Positions 51,655 to 63,983 of a stretch of DNA of 64,000 nt are shown here, one piece after another. The position numbers were made by a program, and so were the translations under genes. Position 1 is the stretch's first letter, and each line of letters opens with the position of its first letter. The notes below the pieces were generated by a model. The model worked only from the letters and a program-made list of their open reading frames with translations. It did no database searches and was not told where the DNA came from. This stretch comes from Atrichornis clamosus (lineage: Eukaryota; Chordata; Aves; Passeriformes; Menuridae). The DNA is taken from the NCBI GenBank assembly GCA_013400975.1, contig WBMZ01012070.1, forward strand, positions 32,739 to 96,738. Reading direction: 5' to 3'.

Positions 51655-54600
51655 ATCAAATCTGAGCCTTGTGAGATATTTGGCACAAATACAAGAGAAA
51701 GCCTGAGGAAAACACTGCCAAAATGTTAGCAACCTTTTATTCTAAATTCTGCCTGTCGGAGAACTGAATACCAACTGCTTTGCAAAGGTTTTTGTTTTAT
51801 GGGTTTTTTATTGTTGCATATATAGTCTCATCATGAATTATTATCTTGTTCTCTAACAACAAAGCAACACAAAACAAAAAACACAGCCTCACAATTTCAA
51901 GACCGAAAATGATGATCAGCAATTTTGCTAATCAGTCAGCTACAGTCATGTTGCCAGTTACAGAGGCAAGTGGGACCTAATAACGTCCTTTCACTCAGAG
52001 AGTTTCTGCCAGCGCTCAGCTTCATGTTATATACAGCAAGAGACATACAAACAAACTGCTTTGTCAAATATCCTGTCAGATGCTGCCCCAGCTCCTTTCC
52101 AAATGGCACAACTTTTATGTTCTGTAGCCCTTTCTTACCCTGTTAGTGTGAAAGAGTTATCTTTACCAGAGTACGCTGATCTTGATATTCTGTCCCATTT
52201 TACAAATCACAAATTTGGAACTAATCCCAAAGTTATAGCTTTTTTAAAATGTATATATCACACCTTCAAGACCTCACAGTGATACAAATGTAAAGTATCA
52301 AAACTAGTGAGTGCCAGAAAATAAAAAGATAATAAATTATCCAATCATCCTCCAAATTTAATAGACAAGAAGAAAAACAAAATGTCTAGAATTTTACAAA
52401 ATCTGTTCTGGAGGATAAACAAAGGCAGCAAAGGAATTCCTTCTTCTTCTTCCAGAGGAATTCGTTTGGCAACATAAGGTTTTCAATTTCATCCCTCTCA
52501 TGAAAGCTTCTGCACCAGAAGCATTATAGGTGAAACGATGAAAGGATTCATATCTCTGATATTTTGGGTGAGCACAATCAGTCTCAATCCACTACCATTC
52601 TTCATTTTCAGGAGATTACTTCCATCTATGTCACTAGGCATTTTGCTAGTCTTGTCCTGCTAGCTGTTGCACATAAGTCCTGCTGCTTCCTGTCCCAGCA
52701 GACAGCCAAATGCCAACCACACCTTACTTCTTCCTATTGCATTATTGGAGTGCTCTTCCTGCAGCTCCATTCCCAGCAACAAAGACCCTCAGAAGAAGTC
52801 TTCTTCTGAAGTTCCAAAGAGTTGCCTTGTTCATATTTTTTCAGTTGCACGACCTATGTTCACTCAGTGTGGTTTTAAAACATACAAAACCTAACAGAAG
52901 GGCAATCCAGGCCCTTTGCAATCATCTGTCTAAAAACTAATTTGGAAGTAGCCTTCAATACATCACTACTCAGCTTCCTGAATAGTGACATGGGGTGTAG
53001 AGAGGCTTTGCCTAGCTATGGTCGGCCTTACCATGGTCTCCCTCACTGATGAAGCTTAGCAGCCCTCAGGAAACAGCCTTTTGATTTCTAGTCGTAATCT
53101 CTTCTGCACATGGAATTGAATGATTAGAGTAGCAGCCCAAATCAATGGGGTTTTTTTCCTTTTTGGTGATGTTATTTCTAAAGTAGTGTTGTCTATTTAT
53201 CTTGAAGCATTTTATTTTTTCCTCATGTGCTAAGAACTTTTGTGTCTTTTTGTACAAATTATAATCTTACCGTTATCTTTTTTCCGGAAACTACATGTTT
53301 TGAAGCTGCTAGTGAATTACTTTTCTGGTACACTCATGATCAGCATGGGATATATAATTGGCAATTTCACTGTTGATGCAACTAAAATATCAGATTAGCT
53401 AATATGAGAAGAAAAAGGCTTGAGGTTTTTTTAATGCTGGTTGTGTTCTCCATTTTTAAATATATTCATTAAGTACATGCAAAAGTCTTTCTGGCTTCAG
53501 CTAATAACAGATGTTTTAAACATGATGTAAAAGCTACACACAGAAGGATATTTCTCTCCTATCAACTTCAGTTTGAAGCATGAAATATAATTATCCTTAC
53601 ATCATTATCTTAGCCTGCATAGTTCAAAGAAATAAGACACAATCTGGAAGTGTTTCTGTGCCAAAAAAATGTGCTAGCCTTTTCTTCTAAAATCTGAGTA
53701 GCAGTTAGGAGGGAGAAGAGAGAATCCTTTTTTCTGGGTAATAAAAATGGGAGTGTTTTCTATAGTTTGTGTTCCAACCCAGAGCCCAGTATCACAACTT
53801 CCCTTCCTTCACAGCTAAAGGCTGGGACAAGAGCATTCAAACTGCATGGAAGACACCTAAGTTGAAACAGTTTGCTTTTCAGGCATGCTGAGTGCTTTCT
53901 GCAAATGATACACTACTGGTGCCTAAGGAGAGCACAGTCTTGGGCAACCAGAACCAAGTTCCCTGAGAGAAGTAATGTGCCCTTTTCTGTTCTGCATAGC
54001 CGGATACATATGTCCCACGTTACTCCACTGAAAAGTAATAACAGCAGCTGTGAAACTGCTGTATGAGGTTAGAAGTAGGAGCATCAAGATAAAAAACAGC
54101 TATTTTACATAAAACTTTGGATTCTCTAAGTTTCCTCTATGACCTTGATAAATTAAGATGGAATCAGGTACTCCATGTATTAGGAACACCATTTGCCTGA
54201 TGTTTGAAAGATACAATGTGGACATTTGCACAGGAGGTAATCACTGTAAATTATTCTTAGGGTCAATGGGCATCATCAGCCTAATTAGCACAAATTTTGG
54301 AGTTACTTTTCTCTGCCTTAAGCAGATTTTTAAGATAGGTCAAGTGAATCCCTTGCTAATGGTTCTCATTGCTTTCCACTGCCAGCATGGATGACAAAGT
54401 CAGCTATAGTGAGGTGAGAGGAACCTGATTCCAGGTATTAAAATGTAAAGTATAATAGGCATATTTTCACCTTGCTAAGGGAAACCTTGGGCCATTGCAA
54501 CCTTGACAGTGGGACCTTGGTGCTTTACATCAGGGAAGAAATCACCTCACTTCTGTTTGCTCTGTTACTGATGGGACTCAGGAGAGCTGGTAGGCTCTTT

Positions 54601-54954
54601 ACTGGTGTGCTGGATATAAGCTTCATGTCACCTGACTTCAGACAACTCAATATCATGTGTAATGTCTGTAATGGCAGTCACCTTCCCCTGTCTTGAATTC
54701 ACTGAAGAGAAACAGACCTCTCCAAATGATGGTTCACTTGACCTACCTTATACACAACCTATTTTAGAATTAGATGGCTCATTTTCCAGGGGTGGTTTAT
54801 TCTCTATATAAACAGTAAGGACACTAGATATCCAACACAGACATGGATTTCTGATTTTGATAAACATAAGGAAGGGCAGACTGATTTTGCCCACTGTCTC
54901 ATTGTCTTCAAGATTTTCTGTGACCATTTCAGACCTGAATCAGCATTGTATTTT
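51655..54954. other. Unique AT-rich sequence, no gene seen
   Basis: No gene or repeat recognised. Frames of 60-81 codons on both strands have no domains. A CTTCTT run lies near 52440-52453. Confidence 0.5.
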
Positions 54955-55065
54955 TATAGAATCATGGAATAGTTTAGGTTGGAAGGGAACTTTAAAAGTC
55001 ATCTACTTCAGCCACCCTCCCTGCAATGAGCAGAGACATCTTCCACTAGATCAGGCTACTCATTT
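54955..55065 (-). mobile_element. CR1 LINE 3' end, short fragment
   Basis: Plus strand reads 'tagaatcatggaatagttta', 'ggttggaagggaactttaaa', 'gtcatctacttcagcc' and 'cttccactagatcagg', the reverse complement of the last 110 bases of CR1, with the tail at the left. Only this piece is present. Confidence 0.9.
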
Positions 55066-55506
55066 TACTTGAAGATGTTCATCCCAGCCAATATTTAGGT
55101 TATACTACTTTTCTTCTCACCTATGCTCTCTCTTTTTTATTTTTGTCATTGTTGTGAGTACAGATTTTAGCGATGGATAAATGTTTACATTTACCTGTGA
55201 GGTTACTTTTCCAAGGACAGGAAGAATTTCACTGAAGCTGAGCTAAATTTCTGACTGTTGTGCAGATGGAAGAACTGAAGATAACTTTTCTACAGGGGAC
55301 ATAATTTCTTGCATTAAAAAAATCATTCTGCAATGGAAACTACTCACATTTGTGTATTTTTTTATTTTGCAGAAGGAGGAGTATTGTTTTCAATGAAGAC
55401 AAAATTCTGGGAAAGAATAAGAAGTGGATTAATAACCCTTTCTTCAGTTATGAAGAATTTCTTCAACCTCCACCCAAGACCTCTTAACAAGATGAACAGC
55501 TCCTTA
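55066..55506. other. Unassigned sequence between two CR1s
   Basis: AT-rich sequence of about 440 bases separating two same-orientation CR1 fragments. It does not continue the CR1 consensus recognisably, so the two flanking fragments appear to be separate insertions. Confidence 0.5.
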
Positions 55507-55802
55507 TAGAATGGAATAATAGAATCATTTAGTTTGAAAATGATCTTTAGGGTTAGGAAGTCCAACCATTAACTCAACACTGACAAATCCACCACTAAAC
55601 CATATCCCTCAGTGCCACATCTACACGTCTTTTCAATACCTCCACAGATGGTGACTGCACAACTTCTTGTGCAGTCTGTTCCAATGCTTGACAACTCTTT
55701 CAGTGAAGAATTTTTTCCTAATATCCAACCTAGACCTCCCCTGGTGCAACTTTAAGCCATTTCCTCATGTTCTGTCGTTTGTTACTTGGGAGAAGAGACC
55801 GA
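55507..55802 (-). mobile_element. CR1 LINE 3' fragment
   Basis: On the plus strand: 'agaatggaataatagaatca' at the tail, 'aatgatctttagggttagga', 'agtccaaccattaactcaac', 'ccactaaaccatatccctca' (55591-55610), 'cagtgaagaattttttccta' (55701-55720) and 'tccaacctagacctcccctg'. This is the reverse complement of a CR1 3' region of the same type as the copy at 45.6 kb (shared 'accatgt/acatggt' block). Truncated and non-coding. Confidence 0.92.
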
Positions 55803-57799
55803 GAAAGTGACAGTCAGGAGGGAAAAGAAGAAGCCAGAAGCCTCTGCTAGAGCATAATGCAAAGATCCAAATTCTACAGGTTATGTACTCCAACAGGCAG
55901 CTGTTTTCCCATAGTTCTGTAGCTGCAGTACCTGAGCTGGTATATCTTAAATGCCATCGTACGCTCTGGTGATGCCAGCCCTCTTCATCACACAGTGTAT
56001 GCATACCTTATGACAGCTCCAATTAGGGCTGATACGGTGCCTGCACAAGATGATGATGATGATGAGTTCATGGTAAAGCAACCCAAGTCCAGACAATTGC
56101 TGTGGAGATTTAGGGATCCAAAGGGTTTGCTGAAAGGATTGGTAGCAAATCAATGCTTCTCATTATCCTTCCCAGAAGTCATTGCAAATTACTCCTCCCA
56201 TTGTCAAAAGCCAAAAAAACATGAATGCTGCTCCGCCTGAAGTAATTTTTAAATTGAAGGTTGAGATGGAGCAGGGACAATGTGCCGCCCTTCTCAGCTC
56301 AGTGATAGGGTTTTTTGTTTGTTTCATTTTGTTTCACTATGTCTGTAGATAGTGTTTGTAGACAATACAGCCTGTTGTTCCAGACTTTCCAACGTATTTG
56401 AACACTCAAGGATAGATAAAAGCACATCTACCACTCACTGTAAAGCCTCTCAGATATGCATTTATATATTTGGAACCTTAGCACAGCTAATTATGGTACC
56501 TCGCAGAAGCAGCATGACTCAGGTGGAGCAAGTTGCCCAGAACCATCAGCAGGGCATGTGTGACTCAGCTGTCAACAGATGATATTCAGTTTCATGTAGA
56601 ACTTATCACCATATTGCTGCCCACTACTTTATGAGGAGCATGGGTCAGTATTACACTTTGAATTCTAGAGGAGCAAACTGGGGTTGCCATCACATTTCAA
56701 GCAGAAGATTTTACTTGAATGTTTGGAGTGAGCTGCAACCTGTGGAGGATAAGCACAGCTTCCTCAGTAAAGGAAGTCTTGGTAAGTCTGATGAAGCATC
56801 TTCTCTTATGTTTCTCATAACACACTGAATGATTATAACAAGATATGAACTAGTGCAGGATTACTTCATATGTGGTCTTAATGTGTATTTAGTTGGTATA
56901 CAAAACGACACAAATCTCTTGGTCAAAATGAAATTCTTCAGTGAAACCACTCAAATGATGGCAAGAACCCAAGGGTCACCAGTCAACCACCTTATACAGG
57001 AAATGAAATGTATAAAGTTGTGGCAATTTTACCTTACTGAAGTGAAAGTAATAGGAACATATCAGCTATAGGAAGGCTTTCTGTATTATTTCATAACCAG
57101 TTATATCATATTGGAGGTTGACTAAGTGGTCAGGGCAAATGACTTCATGCTACAACACAACACATAAGAAGTTGTAGACAAGATTGACTGTGATGGCGAT
57201 GAAAGATAGTCATGTCTTTGCATGTGTCCTCCCACACTCACACACGCATACACTTTCCCTCTCTGATGGGCCGTGTGGTTTGCCCTAAGATAAGAATTAG
57301 GTGAATATTTCACGATGAACTGTCTGGATAAAATCCTAAAGTAGCAACACTTTTTGTTTTGTAATTGTGAAACTGCAAGGCCAAAAACTTTAAACCTGTA
57401 CGTTTCTAGCTGAATCTTCTATATTATAACCCTTTAGACATAAAGTGTTGATCAAATCTGAGACTAAATGGATCTAACCACACCTGGACCTCTCTGAGAA
57501 ATTTGGAAAGCAAGGGAGTCTCACCAAAGCTCGTGTCACAACAACCTACCGCTACTATAATCCTTTCTAATAGTTGATAGAGCTGTTATTTAGATACAGC
57601 ATTGGCAATATTTAGATATGGTATTAGCAAAAATCAAGTCACAATCATCCTCTAAATCACTGTATCCCTCTTCTCATGCCTGGCCAAGGGCCTTCTATTG
57701 ACTACTCTGCCACAATGAGAAGATCTTTTACACAAAACTTCTGTGTTAAAAGCTGTAATTTCTGGAGATATTTAAAGTTCTGATTGAGAGATTTGCTTT
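55803..57799. other. Unique sequence, no gene seen
   Basis: No repeat or exon recognised apart from a short GAT run at 56049-56065 and a T/GTTT-rich stretch at 56309-56337. Frames up to 81 codons have no domain. Confidence 0.5.
56049..56065. repeat. (GAT)n microsatellite
   Basis: Five to six GAT units in a row. A plus-strand frame reads this as an Asp run, which is simple-sequence coincidence. Confidence 0.8.
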
Positions 57800-57893
57800 A
57801 AGAAATTATGGACCAGTCAGCCTAAGCTGCCTACAGATCAAACCAGCAAAGAACTGGTTGAAGGTGATACATGGAAAGAAGTCTGAGCCAGTA
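57800..57893 (+). mobile_element. CR1-type reverse transcriptase remnant
   Basis: A plus-strand reading starting near 57801 gives NYGPVSL, matching the NYRPVSL motif found near the start of non-LTR reverse transcriptase domains. Further on, 'acatggaaagaag' stands where CR1 has 'cacatggaagaaaag', with the weaker 'gtaggatttggacca' after it. A stop closes the frame at about 57908 and no further domain follows. It is a short, old CR1 ORF2 fragment. Confidence 0.5.
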
Positions 57894-60814
57894 GGATTTG
57901 GACCATAGCTAGACCTGCAAGTGTTCTGTTCTAATTGCATTAAGATGTCCTTTGAAGTCTGGTCTATTCTGGGGGTTTTTTTGCCCTATCTTAACATATA
58001 TTGACACATCTTACATAAATGAAAATAGAATCTTTCACATGAAGATTTTGTGGTCACTAAGTCCTGGGAACCAGAACCACAAGCAACAATGAGCAATTGA
58101 AAAAATTGAAATATTACAAAGGAGATGATTTTTTTCCCAATTGGATGATAACCAGAGATCCACTCATATTCATTCAAAGCCTTCTCAGAAGTATTTGTTC
58201 CCACTTGATTGGCCCACACAACTCATCAAAAACTGTACTAAATGGGCTTTTTATTGCTTGCCCCATCACTTCCTGAAGCTGAAAGATCCCCAGGAAAGAG
58301 GCAGAGAAAGTGACTGCTGCATGCAGTGATAGATCTTAGCCTTAATTAAGATCTTCATCATACGAATCAATGATCTGATGCAGGGGCCAGTCAACTAATT
58401 AAATCAGTAATTCCACCTTGAAGAAACCTAGGAAGACCAGTTTCAACAGCCTGAGCTGTTCCTCATATCAAAGCTGCTCTTCTGAAAAGCACCACACACA
58501 ACTCGTTGGTTGCTGCAGGGAAGGCTCCAGCCTCCCAGGCTCTCCTTTACTCCTCAGGATCATTACAGTTCTTACTGAATCCCGTGCTTTACCACTGTGG
58601 CTACCATGTGAATGTGAGTGATGGCCTGATCTGGGCATTCAGAGATCCCTCTGGTCACAGCACTTGGAACACAAACCATCCGAATGGACCTTCTCTTTGC
58701 CTTAGTCCAGACACAGCAGGCGTGAGGCTGAGCTAAAGGACAAGCCTGCATGCCATGCCACTGACAAGAACCAAGGACGACTGGGCATATTTGGGGAGGG
58801 TTTCTTGATTTACCAAAGTGACGGCAAGGGATGATAACTCTGTCTGCGAAGCAGTCCTGTTGCCACAGCCACTGTTGGTGCTGACACTCCTGCAATCGCT
58901 CTCAGAGCAGGAACCTTGGGTATATAAATAACAAAAATATGTGGGGCCTGATTCTCCTGCGGCTTTCACCAAAAGCACTGTCACTACCATCAGGCATTAT
59001 TTCACACTGATGAAAAGCTTAGGAAGAGAATTAGATCCAAAAGCGGAGAGTGTGATAAATGCATCAAAACTTTTCAGGCACTGAATCTTTTAGTAAATAC
59101 TACTAAGCAAATATACAGCTCTTAGAAAATCAGAGTCAGAGAACAAGGCAAAAGTTTGCAGTCGGAAAAGACACTTTGTAGTGCCACGGAAAAAGTGTAA
59201 CTAGTGTAAAATGGCACACCCTCCAGGAAAGGGGCTCCACCCATTTATGCTAGAAGAGAACTGGGCACAGCATCTTGGTCAGTGTTCAGCTCAAGATTTC
59301 TCTCACAAACTTTCAGCACCCCAGTCCTGCTGGTTCAAGAAACCAGATACTTCCCAGCATGAAGTATTCATTGAAGGTAGAAGGAGGGAAAGAAAACCTG
59401 TCTTTTCTTTCATTTCCCTCAGTTGCGTGCTTTGGTACTTTGTCCTGGAAAGACAAATTCTATCAAAAATTTTACAGAGGCTCCTGCTGCTTAGAAGATC
59501 ATACAATTCATTTTACTAGCAGCAACCATGAGCGACCAGCACATTTTCCTACAAGAAACTGGCAGCAGACATTCCAACAACAACAGCCTTTCTTTGGGAG
59601 CTATATAGATAAAAGAATTGTCTTACTAGACATATTCCTTGTCTGATTGTAAAATGGACAAATAAAAGTGAACTAGGGAAAAAAAGAAAAAGAAACTAGT
59701 TTTGACAAGTACTGTGCTCAAATTGGCAGTTTTCAGAGAGAAAGACTATAATGTTGCTTCACAAATTCTGACTGATGTGATGATTTGTAGCTCCCATGAC
59801 ATATCAAGAGGCAGTTTAGGCATTTGTAGATTTATACTCCTTTAGTCAGTTACAAATCACAAAGGAGCTTTCATGCATTAAAGAAAACATTACAGAAAGG
59901 GAGTGAAATCTCCGTAGCACAGAAGTGGAATCAGAATCATACCAAAGTGTGTTTGGCTTTAATAGGACTCTCAGATTTGTCTGAGATGGTAGTCTCATAA
60001 ACAAGCTTGGAAAACATGCTTGTACACAACAAGTAATTTGGCACAACAGAAGTAGACACAACTAGAGGCCTGTGTGCAAGACCCCAAAATAGCCAATCAC
60101 TAGTATGGACTTCACCAGTCCGGACAGATTCAGAGAGCTTTCTGTATATACCTGGAGCCAAAATTCAGATTTAATTTCATCTCAAAGGAGACTAGGTCAC
60201 ACACTCCAAAATCTCCGTAAAACTAAACCAACACACATAAGTAGGCCAAAGATACACTGCTTCTCTGAATCAGATCATGTGTGTAGACACAGCCAGAGCA
60301 GTTTGCAATTTGCAGTTTTGATAAGAGATAAAAACATAGAGTTTTCATAAAAACTGATACCATTTGTTTGGCCCTTATCTATTATAACCTGAGGGGTTGT
60401 GTCAGGCCATAAAATGTGTGAAGAATTGATGTATAAAATGTCTTACATGCCTGAAGCAGAGCTACTAACTATAAAAATGCAAGTGAAATGCATTTATAAT
60501 ATCTACCATACAAATTTGAGTTCTAATGTGACAGTACAAATTCATAAACTGTGTTCACATTTAAGGAAAAAGGTGCAAGATTGTTCTTACAAGCCAGTTG
60601 CTTTCTGTTAAATGGGGGTTTCCTTTGTGAACACTTTAGAGATACACTTAAGAGATATGCTTCAGCTTTTTGAGATGTCTGATTTAGCCATGTAATTTCT
60701 AGATACCTAAATTAGAACTGATTAATTACACCTGATGTTACTGCTTACCAAAGCTGTATTATGTTATAATTGCAACCATGCAATCTCTAGTTAATAATGC
60801 AAACAAAATGCAAC
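57894..60814. other. Unique sequence, no gene seen
   Basis: Nothing recognised. The part 58440-58960 has more balanced composition with overlapping 70-107 codon frames on both strands and no domain. The 123-codon plus-strand frame at 59275-59646 also shows none. Confidence 0.5.
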
Positions 60815-61700
60815 AGATCCCTCCCCTGGGCTCTAAGGCTGGGCTCCAGGAACACCTTTGGGGGTCACCCAAGCCAGCACTGGCCCGCAGACAACTTGTC
60901 GAGTGATGCTGGCCTTGGTGTGTTCAGAAGCAGACGGTGGCACAAGAACAGGTCTGTGTGGACCATGGGCAACCCAGCCACAGCAGCGCAGGGTTCAGTG
61001 CACGCTGCTCACTGAACAAGACCCCCTCTGCCTGAGCGTTTGCCATTCTGGGACCAGGGCCACTTTCAGCAGGTGTTTGGCCCAGCCAAGGACTATTTGA
61101 GACCATCAAGAAGCCTCAGCAGCCACTCTCCCTTTTTCTTTCCAGAGCAACTTTTAACCTGAGGGTCTCAGCTTTGGTCGGAGTGGCTGCATTGTAGTTG
61201 TCTTCAGTCCTGGTTGCTGTAACCTGGTGATTTGCATCTTGGCCCTCAACCCCTGAGTTGATTCCTTGGCTTGACCATGGGCCTGCCTCACATGATGACC
61301 AACAGACTGTGTCTGACTCTGGCAATTGCATCCAAGCACAGATTGATCCTACTGCTGTCTTGCTGACCTGTTGCTGACCTGCTTGCTTGACCTTGGACCT
61401 GTCATGTCCCTGGGGGCATCTCTGGCAGCCTGCACTCTCTCTTGTCTGAAGAGGTTATCATATAACATGCTCTGCTTGCCATGTTCAGGTGCTGCAGGAT
61501 GGCACCCTTGTTGACGAGGACACTGTCTCTGTCTGCATTTACCACGCTCAGCTCCTGGCTCCCTTTCCTGCCAAAACCTGTGATACTGTGTTTTGCATGC
61601 TACTGGGATTAAAACCACATCTATGGGAAGACTCGGAGAAGCAGGGTGAAGTCCTCATGGTTGGAGAACATGTACAATAAAGCATATTGACAGTATAAAA
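60815..61700 (+). mobile_element. Unclassified GC-rich retroelement-like block
   Basis: A sharply GC-richer block in AT-rich surroundings. It ends in AATAAA (61676-61681), then about 15 bases and an A-run, which is what a retroposed transcript or the R region of an LTR would show. In the middle it has 'gcttgaccttggacctgtca'-style text, and TGTGTCTGACTCTGG (about 61302-61316) resembles GTGTTTGACTCTGG read on the minus strand of the element at 34.3-34.6 kb. TGTC at 60897 and TTGACA ending at 61692 could be LTR ends, but no target duplication is seen. The last open frame (61489-61680, 63 codons) runs into the polyadenylation signal and has no recognised homologue. LTR, processed non-coding transcript and 3' exon of an unknown gene all remain possible. 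Confidence 0.4.
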
Positions 61701-63983
61701 AAAGCCAAGTCTTGTTAAAATGGAGGGTAATTTTTGCATGAAAAGTTGAGGTTTGTGAATATCATCTTCAGATGAGCATGAATTCAGTTTTAAATTGCCT
61801 CTTCTTCAGAAGTTGTATTAATGTGACATAGAATTATTATAGATAAGGCTATAGGTATCTCTTAATTTTCCTCAAGCTTTGCTTCTCCCACAAGCCCCTG
61901 TTATGCTGGTAGAAGGACTGCAGCATTGGAAAAAGATGACACTTCTGATAAATAAGTTCCATATGTAGTGCAAATTGCCACTTGTTTACAGTCAATTTCC
62001 CAGATGTGATCTGAAAACCACCAGCCCAGAGAGCTTTCCAAACACTAAACAGAATGGAAGACATGCAGTTAAACAGTGAAACGGAGGGTGTTTGAAGGAA
62101 AATTGAGGGCTCCTAAGGGGATTTTCCACTCTGTATGAAGTGATTGACCAGATGAGAATGTAGATAAGTCAACAGTTACAGGTTTTATCGTATTCTTATA
62201 GTTGCATTTTCTTGGTGTTACCAACTTTACATGGTGAATAAAAAAACTCCCCCAGAATTCCCCGTCCCTGTTGACACTGTTGCGTCTCCTGATTCCCTGT
62301 GTCCTAATGCTGGGTTAGTATGCATTCAATATACCATAGCATGGTTTCTATCTAGCTAGTAGCTTCTAGGCTCCTTTGAACTGAAATTTCTGAAAGATTT
62401 CCTATTTGAAGGTGAATGAATGAGAAGGCATGAATCAGTATTTGTTCTGTTTTCTGACTACTAAGACTATTCTCAATGGGCCTTCTCCAAAAGTTTTATC
62501 ATTCAGGCACTTTAACACATAGAGAATGACAAGGAAAACTCAGACAAGTCGATCTTTTATATCTCCTGAGTTACAACTGTCTTCAAGCTACAGTGGCAAA
62601 CATCATAAAAAGAGATTTTTATTAAACAAACTGATTTTAAAAGTAAGATTTAAAGGTGATATAGGCAAATTCTTGTGAATAACCATTTCCTTTTTATCTG
62701 AAGTAAAACACTTAAGTACTAAAAGAGATTTAGCTATGCCAGCCTTTCATGTTTTGCCAGCAATCAAGAAATTAAGGTGGTAAGAAATGTAACCATATTT
62801 CCCCAAACTGTTAATGGGACAGTATCTGCTCACTACACTTTCATTTCTGTTTCCTGGGATTATTAATGTATTTCATGTAGCTTCTAAGTAGTTCTAAGAA
62901 CAAATGCAATTGTTAATATTTAACATAATTTTTGATGATAAATCATCCACAATAGCTAATCTCTCTTATTCCTCTGTAGTCACCACTGAAAGGTGGGTCC
63001 TCTAGAAAGTAGTTTAGAGCAAGAATCTAACCATATTGTCCTTTAGATATTAGTCAAACTGAGGTTTAATGCACAGCCAAATTTGGGCCCTGCCTTTCTC
63101 CACTGAATACATAAGGAACTAAAGAAGTTTATCTTCATTAGGCCATGGATAGCCTTTAGGAATACTCTTTTATCATGCCTGCTGGACCTGCACAGTAGAT
63201 CATCTTACCAGATTCTCTAGAAAGTTGAAAGAATGAAGGTCTTGTATTAATGGGCAAATTACCCAAGCCCCAACTACATGTGCGGTTTTCCCATTCTTTG
63301 AGTTTGGTATTGAGTTTAGTTCCTCCACTTTCTTTGCTGATTATCTGGGATCACAAGCAGAATTATGGGCCACTGAATTTCACCTACGTCAAGGAAGCAG
63401 GAGGAAGAGGAAGTTTGGAATACTTTTCATGTTTGATTTTTTTCAGCTGGAAGCGGTATCTCTTGGCACAGCTTCTGTTCTGAGAAGATGAACTCTGGAA
63501 GATCAAGCTGATTAGTCAAACTCAGCTGTTAAGGGTTGTGACAAGTTCTTGTCAATTTTCTAAGGCATGCTCTGAGAGCAGAAAAGGTAAAATTGCCCTC
63601 CAGTTCACAGTCACGAGACACTTGGGAATAAAACTCTTAAGTTGCTTGTGACTCATTTTGAGCTGCAAACCATGAGATACACCTAGAGCAAGAGGACACA
63701 TTCTGCACGTGACGTGCATCAGCCAATACACCCAGCAACTGATGCTATGAAGGCTGAGTGTGAGAGAACAGTTGTGAAGTTACTGGAGTCAGACTGAACA
63801 ACAGATATCTAAAAAGACAAATTCCAAAGTTGCATTGCCTTGTATTTCAAGCAGCATGAATAACAGATATATTCATTTTAATTTTTACAATTTCTTTCTA
63901 AATACAAGCTTCATTTTGCTGTGGTAGAAGTAAAGGGATTAACTATTCATCCTTAATTTTGAGGCCCAGAGGGATTTCTCCTG
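61701..63983. other. Unique AT-rich sequence, no gene seen
   Basis: No repeat or exon recognised. A short palindrome with E-box and CRE-like half sites lies at 63705-63717. The plus-strand frame at 63250-63483 has a hydrophobic stretch but no further support. Confidence 0.5.
63705..63717. promoter_or_regulatory. Palindromic E-box/CRE-like motif
   Basis: GCACGTGACGTGC is a perfect inverted repeat around one G and contains CACGTG (E-box) and TGACGT (CRE half site). CpG-containing motifs are scarce in the neighbourhood. No promoter context is seen, so function is speculative. Confidence 0.3.

Noticed and set aside
51520..51729. 69-codon frame through the right arm of the inverted repeat
   Set aside because: The matching left arm has no equivalent frame, so pairing rather than coding appears to be the shared property.
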